In this document: positions 52,381-60,508 of the stretch, piece after piece | How the letters are laid out: every line of letters begins with the position of its first letter | How positions within the stretch are numbered: the first letter of the stretch is position 1 | DNA from: Lachnospiraceae bacterium | Lineage (GTDB): Bacteria > Bacillota > Clostridia > Lachnospirales > Lachnospiraceae | Assembly (NCBI GenBank): GCA_902362715.1 | Contig: CABIXN010000007.1 | Coordinates: 82,168-146,167 of the forward strand | Length of the DNA: 64,000 bases | Reading direction: 5' to 3' | Position numbers and translations under genes: made by a program | The notes under the pieces: generated by a model | Databases searched by the model: none | Told to the model about the DNA's origin: nothing | Seen by the model: only the letters and a program-made list of their open reading frames with translations

Positions 52381-52405
52381 CGGTCTGACAGCAGCTGCCA
52401 GACCG
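52381..52405 (-). terminator. Intra-operon hairpin between pstS and pstC
   Basis: The stem CGGTCTG / CAGACCG has an inner CAGCAGCTG segment and no U-tract. It is typical of a partial terminator or processing site after a highly expressed binding-protein gene. Confidence 0.6.
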
Positions 52406-52427
52406 TTAAATCACTTATTTGTTTTTC

Positions 52428-53342
52428 TTATTCTGCCAGAGAAGACCAATCTGTTGTTTCACCGGTAAAGATTGATTTAATCTGATCGGAAGTAAGTCCT
52501 GCTGTTGTATTATTATTATTAACAACAACTGCGATACCATCCATTGCAATAACAGTTGCTTTTGCGCCGGCAGCTGTCTCACTGTCTTTTAATTCACGGG
52601 ATGCCATTCCTAAGTCACATACACCTTCTGTTGCAGATGTAACACCTGTTGTGGAATCGGATTCCTGAACTTCGATATTTACGTTAGGATTTAACGCTTC
52701 ATATGCTTCTTTTAATTTTTCCATAACTGGTGTTACAGAAGAAGAACCTGCCACAGAAATATCTCCAGAAAGACCTGAAGCTTTGTAGCTTCCGTTAGAA
52801 CCCTGGCTTACATATCCGTTTTCTTCTACAACCTGCTGTCCTTCATCACTCATGATATAGTTTAAGAAATCCTGAGCTACCTCACTGATTCCATCTTTTG
52901 TTACTACATTAAAGGGACGTGCAATTTTATATGTACCGTCTTTGACTCCTTCCGCGCTTGGTGCAACACCGTCAACGTTCAGTGCTTTTACAGATTCATT
53001 TAAAGAGCCCAAAGAAACATATCCAATAGCATTTTCATTTCCTGCAACAGTTGTCATCATAACTGCTGTACTATTTGTGATTTCAGCTGCTGCAGTTGTG
53101 TTATCAATTTTATTTCCTTCTGCATCCTTTTCTTCAATTCCAAATAATTCAATAAAAGCTCCTCTTGTACCGCTTCCATCTTCACGGGATACTACCGTAA
53201 TTTCACCGCTTGGAGCTTTTGCTTCCTGACTGGCACTTGTATTATCTTTACCGGCATCATCTTTACTTCCGCATCCTGCCAGTACTGTCACTGCACTTAA
53301 TGCTGCTGCTAATCCTAATGTCAATACTTTTTTCTTTTTCAT
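52428..53342 (-). CDS. pstS: Phosphate-binding lipoprotein PstS
   Basis: The 304-aa lipoprotein captures phosphate outside the cell. Its signal peptide ends in the lipobox VLAGC. Phosphate-contact motifs are SREDGSGTRGAFIELFG and IAVAGSSSVTPVMEKL-like (DISVAGSSSVTPVMEKL). ATG at 53342 has GGAGGAAT upstream; the frame to 53414 is not used. The order of the two alpha/beta lobes (SGTRG motif before the SSSVTP motif) is noticeable: the SSSVTP segment is usually near the N-terminus, so the protein appears circularly permuted in domain order. Confidence 0.93.
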   Translation of the reverse strand: MKKKKVLTLGLAAALSAVTVLAGCGSKDDAGKDNTSASQEAKAPSGEITVVSREDGSGTRGAFIELFGIEEKDAEGNKIDNTTAAAEITNSTAVMMTTVAGNENAIGYVSLGSLNESVKALNVDGVAPSAEGVKDGTYKIARPFNVVTKDGISEVAQDFLNYIMSDEGQQVVEENGYVSQGSNGSYKASGLSGDISVAGSSSVTPVMEKLKEAYEALNPNVNIEVQESDSTTGVTSATEGVCDLGMASRELKDSETAAGAKATVIAMDGIAVVVNNNNTTAGLTSDQIKSIFTGETTDWSSLAE

Positions 53343-53419
53343 TCTTTTTATTCCTCCATTTGACTTTTCGTAAATGTTTTTTTCTTTTTTTGTACCGCTC
53401 ATTCCCGGGCACATTTAGA

Positions 53420-53551
53420 AGTATAAGCACGAAAAGTTAAATGTAAAATCGCGCAGTGGTTAAATTTATGTTAAATCTTTTTTTTACAAAACAATTGTGA
53501 TTTTACATTTCAGGAGAAATTTAACATTTCTTTTTTAACTTTACATTTAAT
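53420..53551 (-). promoter_or_regulatory. pstS promoter region with PhoP-box-like repeats
   Basis: A -10 TATACT is on the minus strand at 53420-53425. Upstream are several TTAAAT/TTAACA hexamers: TTAAAT-5nt-TTAAAT (53460-53476, 11-bp period), TTAACA (53521), and TTAACT-5nt-TTTAAT (53535-53551). This resembles Firmicute PhoP boxes and fits phosphate-starvation control. Confidence 0.6.
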
Positions 53552-53682
53552 TGTTTCAGTCCTGCCAAAGCTTCTGTTATACTTAAGATATAGAAAAAAT
53601 TGTCATCTCAACGCAACAAAATCCTTTTTATTTTACACTTATTAATCAGAGGCACTTCAAAATTATCGGGGAGGGGTGGAGC

Positions 53683-54153
53683 ATGAAAAGAAATGCGGAC
53701 CGGTTCGCAGAAAAATACAAAGAAATTTATCAAGATCTGTTTCGTTTTGCTCTGTACCTGCTGAAAAACCAGCAGGATGCGGAAGACGCAGTAAGCGAAA
53801 CGGTTCTGGATGCCTGGAAGTCCATACATACATTAAGGAAAGAATCCGCTTTTAAAGCTTGGATGTTTCGCATTCTTACAGCAAAATGCAAACAGCGTCT
53901 GAAATCTTACCTTATCAAAACACAGCTGCTGCCGGAAACACTTGCTGCACCGGAACAATGCACCGCTGAGGATATGGATGTTCGAAAGGCTTTCTTTCAA
54001 TTGGATGAAGAGGAACGGCTGATATTATCCCTGAGCCTGTTTGGAGGATATAAAAGTTATGAAATCGCAAAGCTCCTTAAGCGGAATGAAAATACGATTC
54101 GCTCCCGGCAGAGCCGGGCATTAAAAAAACTAGAACAAATGCTTACCGATTAA
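53683..54153 (+). CDS. ECF-like RNA polymerase sigma factor
   Basis: The 156-aa product has region 2 (LFRFALYLLKNQQDAEDAVSETVLDAWKS) and region 4 (LSLFGGYKSYEIAKLLKRNENTIRSRQSRALKKLE). A GGGGAGGGG ribosome site lies about 7 nt upstream. It is followed after 71 nt by a membrane-anchored propeller protein with a short cytoplasmic N-terminus, the arrangement expected for a sigma/anti-sigma pair. Confidence 0.9.
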   Translation: MKRNADRFAEKYKEIYQDLFRFALYLLKNQQDAEDAVSETVLDAWKSIHTLRKESAFKAWMFRILTAKCKQRLKSYLIKTQLLPETLAAPEQCTAEDMDVRKAFFQLDEEERLILSLSLFGGYKSYEIAKLLKRNENTIRSRQSRALKKLEQMLTD

Positions 54154-54224
54154 AAGGTGAATTACCCAGCAGAATCTGGGAGAAAGGAAAAATCCAATTA
54201 CTTTCTAATACGATTGGACTATAT

Positions 54225-56201
54225 GTGATGATTATGGATGAGAAAAAATGGATGAACAAGGTAAAACAGTCCGCCAAAAATCTGGAAATCCCGGATTCAC
54301 TGGAGCCTGAAACTATAAAGAAAAAGCTAAAAGAGGCTCCTTCTCCCAAATGGTATCACAAATATGAACGTTTTTCTGCCGTTACAGCAGCTACTGCACT
54401 GATAGCCTTTTTTGTACTTGGGGGAGTTCTCCATATTCCGGGGCTGGATAACAAACAGGACAATCAAAAAAGCACCGAAGCAACTTCCACTGCATCAGCA
54501 GCTGATTCTTCCCGTGAATCCTCATTTCCAGGTGCAGATTCCTATCAGACTATCTATCAGACATTAAAGAAAATGAATACAGCAGGACCCTTAGATAAAA
54601 TCAACGGTGCTTTAGGCGGCGGAGCCCTGGACAGTGCTTCTAAAGAAGCTGCAGATGAATCTTTGTCCTCCGGCAGTGCAGAATCCGCCTCAGAAGATTA
54701 CTCTTCCACAAATCTTCAAGAACTTGGCGTCGACGAGGGGGATACTGTAAAATGCGACGGGCAGTATCTTTATATTCTAAAGTCTGACGGCACCATACAG
54801 ATTGCAGACACCCGGCAGGATACCATAAAAATTGCCGGAACCATACATCCGGAAAATCTTCAGGAAATCCCCCGGGAAATGTATGTGGAAGGCGCTGTTC
54901 TAACATTGATAGCCACCGGCAGCCACACTGCCATGGAAAATCAGAAGGAAGATCTTTATGAACTTGTAACCGATAACTATACAACCCTTTATACATATGA
55001 TATCTCTGACCGCACCAATCCGAAATTAAAAGGATCTGTTTCCCAGCAGGGCAGTTATTCTGCTTCCAGAAAAAAACACAGTATTATTTATCTGTTTACC
55101 CAATACAGTCCAAAGCTGACTTCCGCCGCAAAAACAGAGGATTATGTTCCTGCTGTGAACGGAACACAGCTGAAAGAATCCGATATCTGTCTGCCGGAAT
55201 ATGCCGCGGTTCCAAATTACCTGGTGATTTCTTCTGTTGACAGTAATTCCCCCTCTGAGCCCCTTGACTCAAAGGGAATTATTTCAGCCGCAGAAAATTT
55301 TTATGTAAGCACAGACAATATCTATATCTCCACTACAAATCCAAATGCAGACGGCAGCCTGACACAAATCATGAAGTTTCATTACGACAAAGGCAGGATT
55401 TCTGCTGTTTATGCCAACGGCTTAAGAGGATATCTAAATGACAGTTTTTCCATGAATGAATACGACGGATACCTGAGAATTGTCCTGACTGACAACTCAC
55501 AGACACAGGAAACCAACGCCCTTTATATTCTAGACGAGAAACTTAATATCAGCGGAACCATACAGGATATCGCCCGGGGTGAAACGATACAGTCGGCAAG
55601 ATTTATGGGAGATACCGGATATTTTGTAACCTACAAAAATACAGACCCCTTGTTTTCTGTTGACTTAAGCAATCCTTCCAGTCCCAAAATTCTGGGAGCA
55701 TTAAAGGTAACTGGGTTTTCTTCCTACCTGCATTTTTACGGAGAAGACCGTCTCCTTGGCGTTGGTTACGAAACAGACCCCAAAACCGGGGCCTCCTATG
55801 GAATCAAGCTCTCCATGTTTGATATTTCTGATCCTGCTAATGTAGAAGAGGTACAGAAATATGTTATCAAAGATGCCAATGACTGTTCTCTGTTAAATAA
55901 TTATAAGGCTGTCATGATTGACCCTCAAAAAAATGTCATCGGTTTTTCCTGTGATAACAAATATCTGATTTTTACCTATCATGATAAAAAAGGTTTTCAG
56001 AATGTATTTGCAGAAACACTGTCTGAGACCACCGAAGCTTATTATTCCTCCTTATATACAACTACTATCTCTGATTATATCCTTCCCATATATCCAAAGG
56101 GATGCTTTATCAAAGATACCTTCTATCTGATCTGGGACAATGAGCTTAGAAGCTATGACATGTCAGAAGGCTATAAGGCAAAAGAGAAGCTTTCTTTATA
56201 A
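54225..56201 (+). CDS. Membrane-anchored beta-propeller protein, probable anti-sigma partner
   Basis: The 658-aa product has a cytoplasmic N-terminus of about 50 residues (QSAKNLEIPDSLEPETIKKKL, similar to short anti-sigma segments), one TM helix (about 51-70), a low-complexity Ser/Glu/Ala linker, and a large outer domain of COG4880 type with the hallmark TNLQELGVDEGDTVKCDGQY and repeated YLYIL, YDISDRTNPKL, FDISDPANVEE blades. It probably senses an extracytoplasmic cue for the adjacent sigma factor (inference from order and topology). The ribosome site is weak and the start may be 54234. Confidence 0.82.
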   Translation: MMIMDEKKWMNKVKQSAKNLEIPDSLEPETIKKKLKEAPSPKWYHKYERFSAVTAATALIAFFVLGGVLHIPGLDNKQDNQKSTEATSTASAADSSRESSFPGADSYQTIYQTLKKMNTAGPLDKINGALGGGALDSASKEAADESLSSGSAESASEDYSSTNLQELGVDEGDTVKCDGQYLYILKSDGTIQIADTRQDTIKIAGTIHPENLQEIPREMYVEGAVLTLIATGSHTAMENQKEDLYELVTDNYTTLYTYDISDRTNPKLKGSVSQQGSYSASRKKHSIIYLFTQYSPKLTSAAKTEDYVPAVNGTQLKESDICLPEYAAVPNYLVISSVDSNSPSEPLDSKGIISAAENFYVSTDNIYISTTNPNADGSLTQIMKFHYDKGRISAVYANGLRGYLNDSFSMNEYDGYLRIVLTDNSQTQETNALYILDEKLNISGTIQDIARGETIQSARFMGDTGYFVTYKNTDPLFSVDLSNPSSPKILGALKVTGFSSYLHFYGEDRLLGVGYETDPKTGASYGIKLSMFDISDPANVEEVQKYVIKDANDCSLLNNYKAVMIDPQKNVIGFSCDNKYLIFTYHDKKGFQNVFAETLSETTEAYYSSLYTTTISDYILPIYPKGCFIKDTFYLIWDNELRSYDMSEGYKAKEKLSL

Positions 56202-56238
56202 ATCCTGGATCTAAAGATAAGTTTTTGCCACAGCATAA

Positions 56239-56279
56239 TACAGAGGACAAATCCTGCTATCCTGGATTTGTCCTCTGTA
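56239..56279. terminator. Inverted repeat between convergent genes
   Basis: The perfect 16-bp stem TACAGAGGACAAATCC / GGATTTGTCCTCTGTA has a 9-nt loop. U-tracts are weak on both strands, but the position between convergent genes supports termination. Confidence 0.7.
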
Positions 56280-56293
56280 CTTACAAAAACTGC

Positions 56294-57514
56294 TTATCTT
56301 TTATGTATTAATGTTCTTCCTGCAAAAACTGCAGCAGCCAGCGTTCCTGCGCAGATAATTAAAATCACAACCGGCATATTTGTATCTCCGGTTTTTGGAA
56401 CAGCCGTAAGTGTACTGTTTTTTATCTCCATTGTTTTAGGCTGCTCCTTTTTAACGGCTGATTCAGAAGAAGAAACAACACTGTTTTCCTTTACTTTCTT
56501 ATAATAATATGTGATCCCCAAGGTCTTCCCATCCTCTTGCAGTTCGAGAATCCCGCCTTCATCCTCATACAGCTCATAGCCTTTGATATTAATGGGATCC
56601 ATCAGCGCTTCCACAGCCTCAAGATCCAGATCTTCCATAACTTTCAGCACATCCAATACCGCGGTTTTATCATCCGCTATTTTCTGATCTGTATCAATAT
56701 CTTTAAAACTGATTCTAATGGGAATCTCCACCACAACCTGCTGGGCATCCATCCTTTCAAAAATATCATATATTTTTTCCAGCAAAGGACGGGTAAGAGT
56801 ATCCAGCTCCTCCTGGTCCTCTTTCCCCCAATTAGAAGTTTCAAGGAAGTGGTCAAGAGCATTCATTTCCGGCTCTAATTCTGCAATGGCTTGTTGAAAC
56901 TCTTCCGGCAGCCAGTTTTCAACAGCATTTAAAAACGTCCAGAGAATAACTGCCTCCAATGCCTCATCTGTATTAAGCCCTTCTTCTTCTGTAACAGTTA
57001 CCTTACAGGAAGCGGATGCGCCATCTGCCGCTGTCGCCGTAATAATTACTGTCCCCGGCTCATATGGACATACAAATCCATCTTCGTCCACATCCGCAAT
57101 CTCTTCGTCCGAACTGGTCCATGTAACCTTCTGATCCATAGTTTCCGGCCAAACTTCTGCATAAAGCTGCAAGCCTTCGGAATACACCGATATAGTTTCT
57201 TCATATGAATCCAGTATCACCTGTGTTTTCTGTGTTTTCTCCGATATTTTATTTCCCTCTGATGATTCATTTCCCTCTGACAGTCCGTCAGCTGTAATCT
57301 GTTCGTTTTCCGCTGGTCTGCTCACATCAGCCTGTTCATCTGCTGCTGTCTGCTTGTCCGCTGCTGTCTGCTGACCTGCTGCAAACTGCTGATCTGTTTC
57401 TGATTTTTCCGCATTCCGTAATCTTTCCGGTTCTGACTCCTGCGCCAGCACAGAAGCAGACATACTAAACACCAGTGTTCCAGCCAAAAACAACGCCAAC
57501 AATCTTTTCTTCAT
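56294..57514 (-). CDS. Sortase-anchored surface protein with an Ig-like (Big2) domain
   Basis: The 406-aa product has a signal peptide (MKKRLLALFLAGTLVF, cleavage near ALA at about 24), a Gln/Ala/Asp-rich linker with short tandem repeats (QTAADKQ, TAADEQ), a bacterial Ig-like domain (LYAEVWPETMDQKVTWTSSD to VTVTEEEG), a helical domain of unknown function, and a C-terminal sorting signal: PKTGD, a hydrophobic stretch and RTLIHKR. ATG at 57514 has GGAGAG just upstream; the frame to 57589 is unlikely. Ligand or role unknown. Confidence 0.85.
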   Translation of the reverse strand: MKKRLLALFLAGTLVFSMSASVLAQESEPERLRNAEKSETDQQFAAGQQTAADKQTAADEQADVSRPAENEQITADGLSEGNESSEGNKISEKTQKTQVILDSYEETISVYSEGLQLYAEVWPETMDQKVTWTSSDEEIADVDEDGFVCPYEPGTVIITATAADGASASCKVTVTEEEGLNTDEALEAVILWTFLNAVENWLPEEFQQAIAELEPEMNALDHFLETSNWGKEDQEELDTLTRPLLEKIYDIFERMDAQQVVVEIPIRISFKDIDTDQKIADDKTAVLDVLKVMEDLDLEAVEALMDPINIKGYELYEDEGGILELQEDGKTLGITYYYKKVKENSVVSSSESAVKKEQPKTMEIKNSTLTAVPKTGDTNMPVVILIICAGTLAAAVFAGRTLIHKR

Positions 57515-57542
57515 CTCTCCATCTCCCTTATGTGAAAAAACA

Positions 57543-57590
57543 ATAGTTACTGATAGTATTATAGTAACAGTCTGGTTACTGTAATACAAC
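57543..57590 (-). promoter_or_regulatory. Overlapping inverted repeats at the surface-protein promoter
   Basis: A -10 TATAAT on the minus strand lies within GTTACT-11nt-AGTAAC and GTAAC-6nt-GTTAC inverted repeats. The sequence ATAGTTACT here also occurs in the spacer of the MerR-type promoter at 58204-58234, hinting at a shared regulator. The rest of the gap to 57745 holds nothing I can name. Confidence 0.45.
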
Positions 57591-57745
57591 TTCCGGGGAA
57601 TTTATTAAAAAAATCTTAATTATTTACCCATAAGAACCGCAGAATTTCAAAGAGCAAAATCCGCAATGATACTTAATCTTAGGCAGATTGCATTGTTTGC
57701 AGACGTCATCTTAAATTAAGGGAAAAATTCATGAATCCCGTCAGC

Positions 57746-58144
57746 TTATTCTTTTGGCTGTACTAAATTACTCACATATGGTCTTTTGCCGGAAAGAACT
57801 TCATTATAAAAGTTCTGTTTCCAATCAATATAAGCAACGCTGTCCTCTAGCTCCTTAATGGAAGCCCGCAATGCTTCCTGCTTCTCTGCCAGCATTTCTT
57901 TTCGTGGAATAATCGTGGATTCACCCTGCATACACAGCGCAAGGTATTTTTTCATTTCCTGAATACTCAATCCACATTTTTTAAGACAGGTAAGGTCTTT
58001 GATCCATTTAACATCTTTTTCATCAAAAATCCGGCGATTATTTCCATCTCGTTTAACATTAGGGACTAACCCTTCATTACAATAAAATTTCAAGGTCTGA
58101 TAAGTCATATCCAGCTCTCGGCAGACCTGCATCATTGTATACAC
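57746..58144 (-). CDS. MerR family transcriptional regulator (GTG start)
   Basis: The 132-aa product has an N-terminal MerR HTH (MMQVCRELDMTYQTLKFYCNEGLVPNVKRDGNNRR), a second wing (FDEKDVKWIKDLTCLKKCGLSIQEMKKYL) and a helical dimerisation segment. GTG at 58144 is the start, since AGGAGG lies 9 nt upstream; the frame to 58387 has no site and overlaps the divergent promoter. It is divergent from the flavodoxin operon, whose promoter has a 19-bp spacer, so it probably activates that operon. Confidence 0.88.
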   Translation of the reverse strand: MYTMMQVCRELDMTYQTLKFYCNEGLVPNVKRDGNNRRIFDEKDVKWIKDLTCLKKCGLSIQEMKKYLALCMQGESTIIPRKEMLAEKQEALRASIKELEDSVAYIDWKQNFYNEVLSGKRPYVSNLVQPKE

Positions 58145-58203
58145 TATAAAAATCCTCCTGTGTTGTTCATAAAAAAATTCACAAACTTTTTTTAAAAAAC
58201 CTA

Positions 58204-58234
58204 TTGACCGATAGTTACTACCGCAAATTATAAT
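58204..58234 (+). promoter_or_regulatory. MerR-type promoter (19-bp spacer) of the flavodoxin operon
   Basis: The -35 TTGACC (58204-58209), a 19-bp spacer and -10 TATAAT (58229-58234) are present. The spacer contains the dyad TAGT-T-ACTA (within GATAGTTACTACC). An overlong spacer with a central dyad is the hallmark of promoters activated by MerR proteins through DNA untwisting. Confidence 0.72.
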
Positions 58235-58314
58235 CGGTTGTATCAAACGGTTGAAGCAATCGTATTGTAGCGTAGAAACACTGAATTTGCAAGCAGTCAA
58301 GGAGGTAATTGCAA

Positions 58315-58932
58315 ATGAAAGTATTACTTGTAAATGGCAGTTCCAGAAAAAATGGATGCACGTATACAGCCTTAAATGAAGCAGCAAGGGCTTTAAATGA
58401 AGAAGACATTGAAACGGAAATCATCTATATCGGCAATGAGGCCCTGCCGGACTGTATTGCCTGCCACAAATGCCGAGAAATCGGCCGTTGTATTTTCCAT
58501 GATAATGTGAATGAATTTGTAGAAAAAGCAAAATCCGCAGACGGCTTTATTTTCGGTTCTCCGGTTTATTACGCACATCCCAGCGGGAGACTTTTAACAT
58601 TTATGGATAGAGCATTTTATTCTGGCAGTGCAGCGTTTCGTTTTAAACCTGCCGCCGCGGTACTCTCGGCAAGACGCGCTGGAACAACAGCTTCTATGGA
58701 TGTTATCAACAAATATTTTACAATCAGCTCCATGCCTGTAATCTCATCTACCTATTGGAATCAGGTTTATGGTGCACAGCCGGAACAGATTTCAAAGGAT
58801 AAGGAGGGGCTTATGACGATGTATAACATCGGTAAAAATATGGCATGGGTGCTGAATTGTCTAGAGCTTGGAAAAGAACACGGACTGACACATCCCGAAA
58901 ACGAAAAAGTCTTAACAAATTTTATTCAATAA
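58315..58932 (+). CDS. Flavodoxin-fold NAD(P)H-dependent oxidoreductase
   Basis: This is a 205-aa cytoplasmic FMN reductase-like protein. It has MKVLLVNGSSRKNGCTYTAL (FMN phosphate loop), a Cys cluster CIACHKCREIGRCIF (Cys47, 50, 53, 59) and FGSPVYYAHPSGRLLTFMDR. The ATG at 58315 has AAGGAGG 9 nt upstream. It is first in an operon under a MerR-type promoter, followed by two extracytoplasmic flavodoxins and a DUF4405 membrane protein. It may feed electrons to that system or act on quinones; this is inference. Confidence 0.9.
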   Translation: MKVLLVNGSSRKNGCTYTALNEAARALNEEDIETEIIYIGNEALPDCIACHKCREIGRCIFHDNVNEFVEKAKSADGFIFGSPVYYAHPSGRLLTFMDRAFYSGSAAFRFKPAAAVLSARRAGTTASMDVINKYFTISSMPVISSTYWNQVYGAQPEQISKDKEGLMTMYNIGKNMAWVLNCLELGKEHGLTHPENEKVLTNFIQ

Positions 58933-58948
58933 GTGATTGGAGGTTACA

Positions 58949-59002
58949 ATGAACAAATTCAGCCGCAATGAGATTTACGATATTCTCAATGAAGCATGTT
59001 AA
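58949..59002 (+). CDS. 17-codon ORF with a strong ribosome site
   Basis: GGAGG lies 5 nt before the ATG. The peptide reads MNKFSRNEIYDILNEAC and then TAA. It begins 16 nt after the flavodoxin-family gene. It looks like the true start of a deleted gene, or less likely a leader or small peptide. Its composition is plausible coding sequence (basic-acidic helix). Function unknown. Confidence 0.4.
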   Translation: MNKFSRNEIYDILNEAC

Positions 59003-59052
59003 TTTTTATCAAAATCAAAATAAGTTAAAATAATGAAGGTGAGGAAATCAAA

Positions 59053-59727
59053 ATGTTTAAAAAAATTCTTGGTCTGATGATGACCGCAATTATGTTCTTT
59101 GCTCTTGCCGCCTGTGGACAGGCACCCGCACAAAACAGTGACACCCAGGCTTCTTCTGATTCTGCTGTCATCAGTGAATCTTCTGAAACAGAGCCGTCTA
59201 AAACAGAAACGTCCACTCCCGCTGAGGGAGAACAAACAGAATCCGCAGACAGCAAAACGCTGGTGGTTTATTTCTCCTGGTCAGGTAACACCGAAGAAAT
59301 GGCTTCCTATATCGCAGAACAGACAAACGGTGATTTGTTAGAGATTGAACCGGAAACAGCTTATCCTGCCGACTACAATGAAACGGGCGATATTGCAAAG
59401 GTTGAGCGTGACGAAAATGCCCGGCCGGAAATTGCAAATCTCCCATCTTCTGTTGATGAGTATGATACAATTCTAGTGGGCTATCCCATCTGGTGGCATA
59501 CAGCTCCTATGATTATCGGTACTTTTTTAGAGAACTATGATTTGTCCGGAAAAGAAGTTTATCCATTTACCCAGTCAGCTTCCATGGACACCGAACAGTT
59601 CAATCAGTCTATTGAATTTGTCCGCGAGGTTTCTAAAGGAGCAGCGGTTCACGACGGATTGTTTGAAAGACCGTCTGATACCGGCACGATTGATACTTAT
59701 CTTTCTGAAAACGGTCTCATAAAATAA
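59053..59727 (+). CDS. Extracytoplasmic flavodoxin lipoprotein
   Basis: The 224-aa product has a lipoprotein signal ending in the lipobox ALAAC (Cys21), a Ser/Thr/Glu-rich tether (about 22-67) and a flavodoxin domain: LVVYFSWSGNTEEMASYI (phosphate-binding loop, about 70-87), VGYPIWWHTAPMIIGTFLENYDLSGK and a C-terminal helix. An FMN-carrying electron carrier tethered outside the membrane is expected. It pairs with a second such lipoprotein and a DUF4405 protein in one operon. Confidence 0.9.
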   Translation: MFKKILGLMMTAIMFFALAACGQAPAQNSDTQASSDSAVISESSETEPSKTETSTPAEGEQTESADSKTLVVYFSWSGNTEEMASYIAEQTNGDLLEIEPETAYPADYNETGDIAKVERDENARPEIANLPSSVDEYDTILVGYPIWWHTAPMIIGTFLENYDLSGKEVYPFTQSASMDTEQFNQSIEFVREVSKGAAVHDGLFERPSDTGTIDTYLSENGLIK

Positions 59728-59760
59728 AGCTCACAAAATAAAAATAAGGAGAATATCATT

Positions 59761-60498
59761 ATGAAAAAATTACTTTCACTTTTAACCGTATGCGCCCTGG
59801 GAATCACTATTATTTTTTCTCTGACCGCTTGTTCAGAAAAAACGCCGGTTTCATCTGAAAATGATGTTACGACGCCTTCCACAGATACCGGTAATTCCAC
59901 GAATGAAAACCAGTCCGCAGGCAATTCCAATCCTGCTGACGACACATCCGATTCAACAAATGAGACTGCCAATGCACTTGTTGTTTATTTTTCTATTCCC
60001 GACGACCGTGATAACAGTTATGTTGAAGTGGATGGTGCGCGCCTGGGTAATACCCAATATATGGCACAGGTTATTCAGGAAAACACAGGTGCGGATATTT
60101 TCCGCATTCAGCCTGTTACCCCGTATCCTACCGACCACGAAGAACTCTTAGAGGCGGCACAGGATGAAATCCGCACAAATGCCCGCCCTGAAATTAGCGG
60201 CACAATCGAGAACTTTGATTCCTACGATGTGGTCTTTGTGGGTTATCCCAACTGGAATGCAGATATGCCGTACATTATGTATTCCTTTTTTGAAAGCTAT
60301 GACTTTTCCGGCAAAACTATCGTTCCGTTTATGACACATGGCGGCAGTGGTTTTTCGGGAACACCGGAAACAATTGCGCAGCTGGAGCCTGAAGCGGCCA
60401 TGTTGGAAGGAAAAGCCATTTCAAGAAGCAGTATCGAGGATGCCCGACAAGAAATTATTGATTGGATTGACGAGATCGGTCTGCTGAAAAAGAACTGA
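59761..60498 (+). CDS. Second extracytoplasmic flavodoxin lipoprotein
   Basis: The 245-aa product has a signal peptide with lipobox SLTAC (Cys24), an Asn/Ser/Thr-rich tether (about 25-72) and a flavodoxin domain. The phosphate loop differs from its neighbour: VVYFSIPDDRDNSYVEVDGA is followed by LGNTQYMA, an insertion also seen in some flavodoxin_4-like proteins. VGYPNWNADMPYIMYSFFESYDFSGK follows. It is 33 nt after the first lipoprotein gene and 10 nt before the DUF4405 gene. Confidence 0.9.
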   Translation: MKKLLSLLTVCALGITIIFSLTACSEKTPVSSENDVTTPSTDTGNSTNENQSAGNSNPADDTSDSTNETANALVVYFSIPDDRDNSYVEVDGARLGNTQYMAQVIQENTGADIFRIQPVTPYPTDHEELLEAAQDEIRTNARPEISGTIENFDSYDVVFVGYPNWNADMPYIMYSFFESYDFSGKTIVPFMTHGGSGFSGTPETIAQLEPEAAMLEGKAISRSSIEDARQEIIDWIDEIGLLKKN

Positions 60499-60508
60499 GG
60501 CAGGCAGT

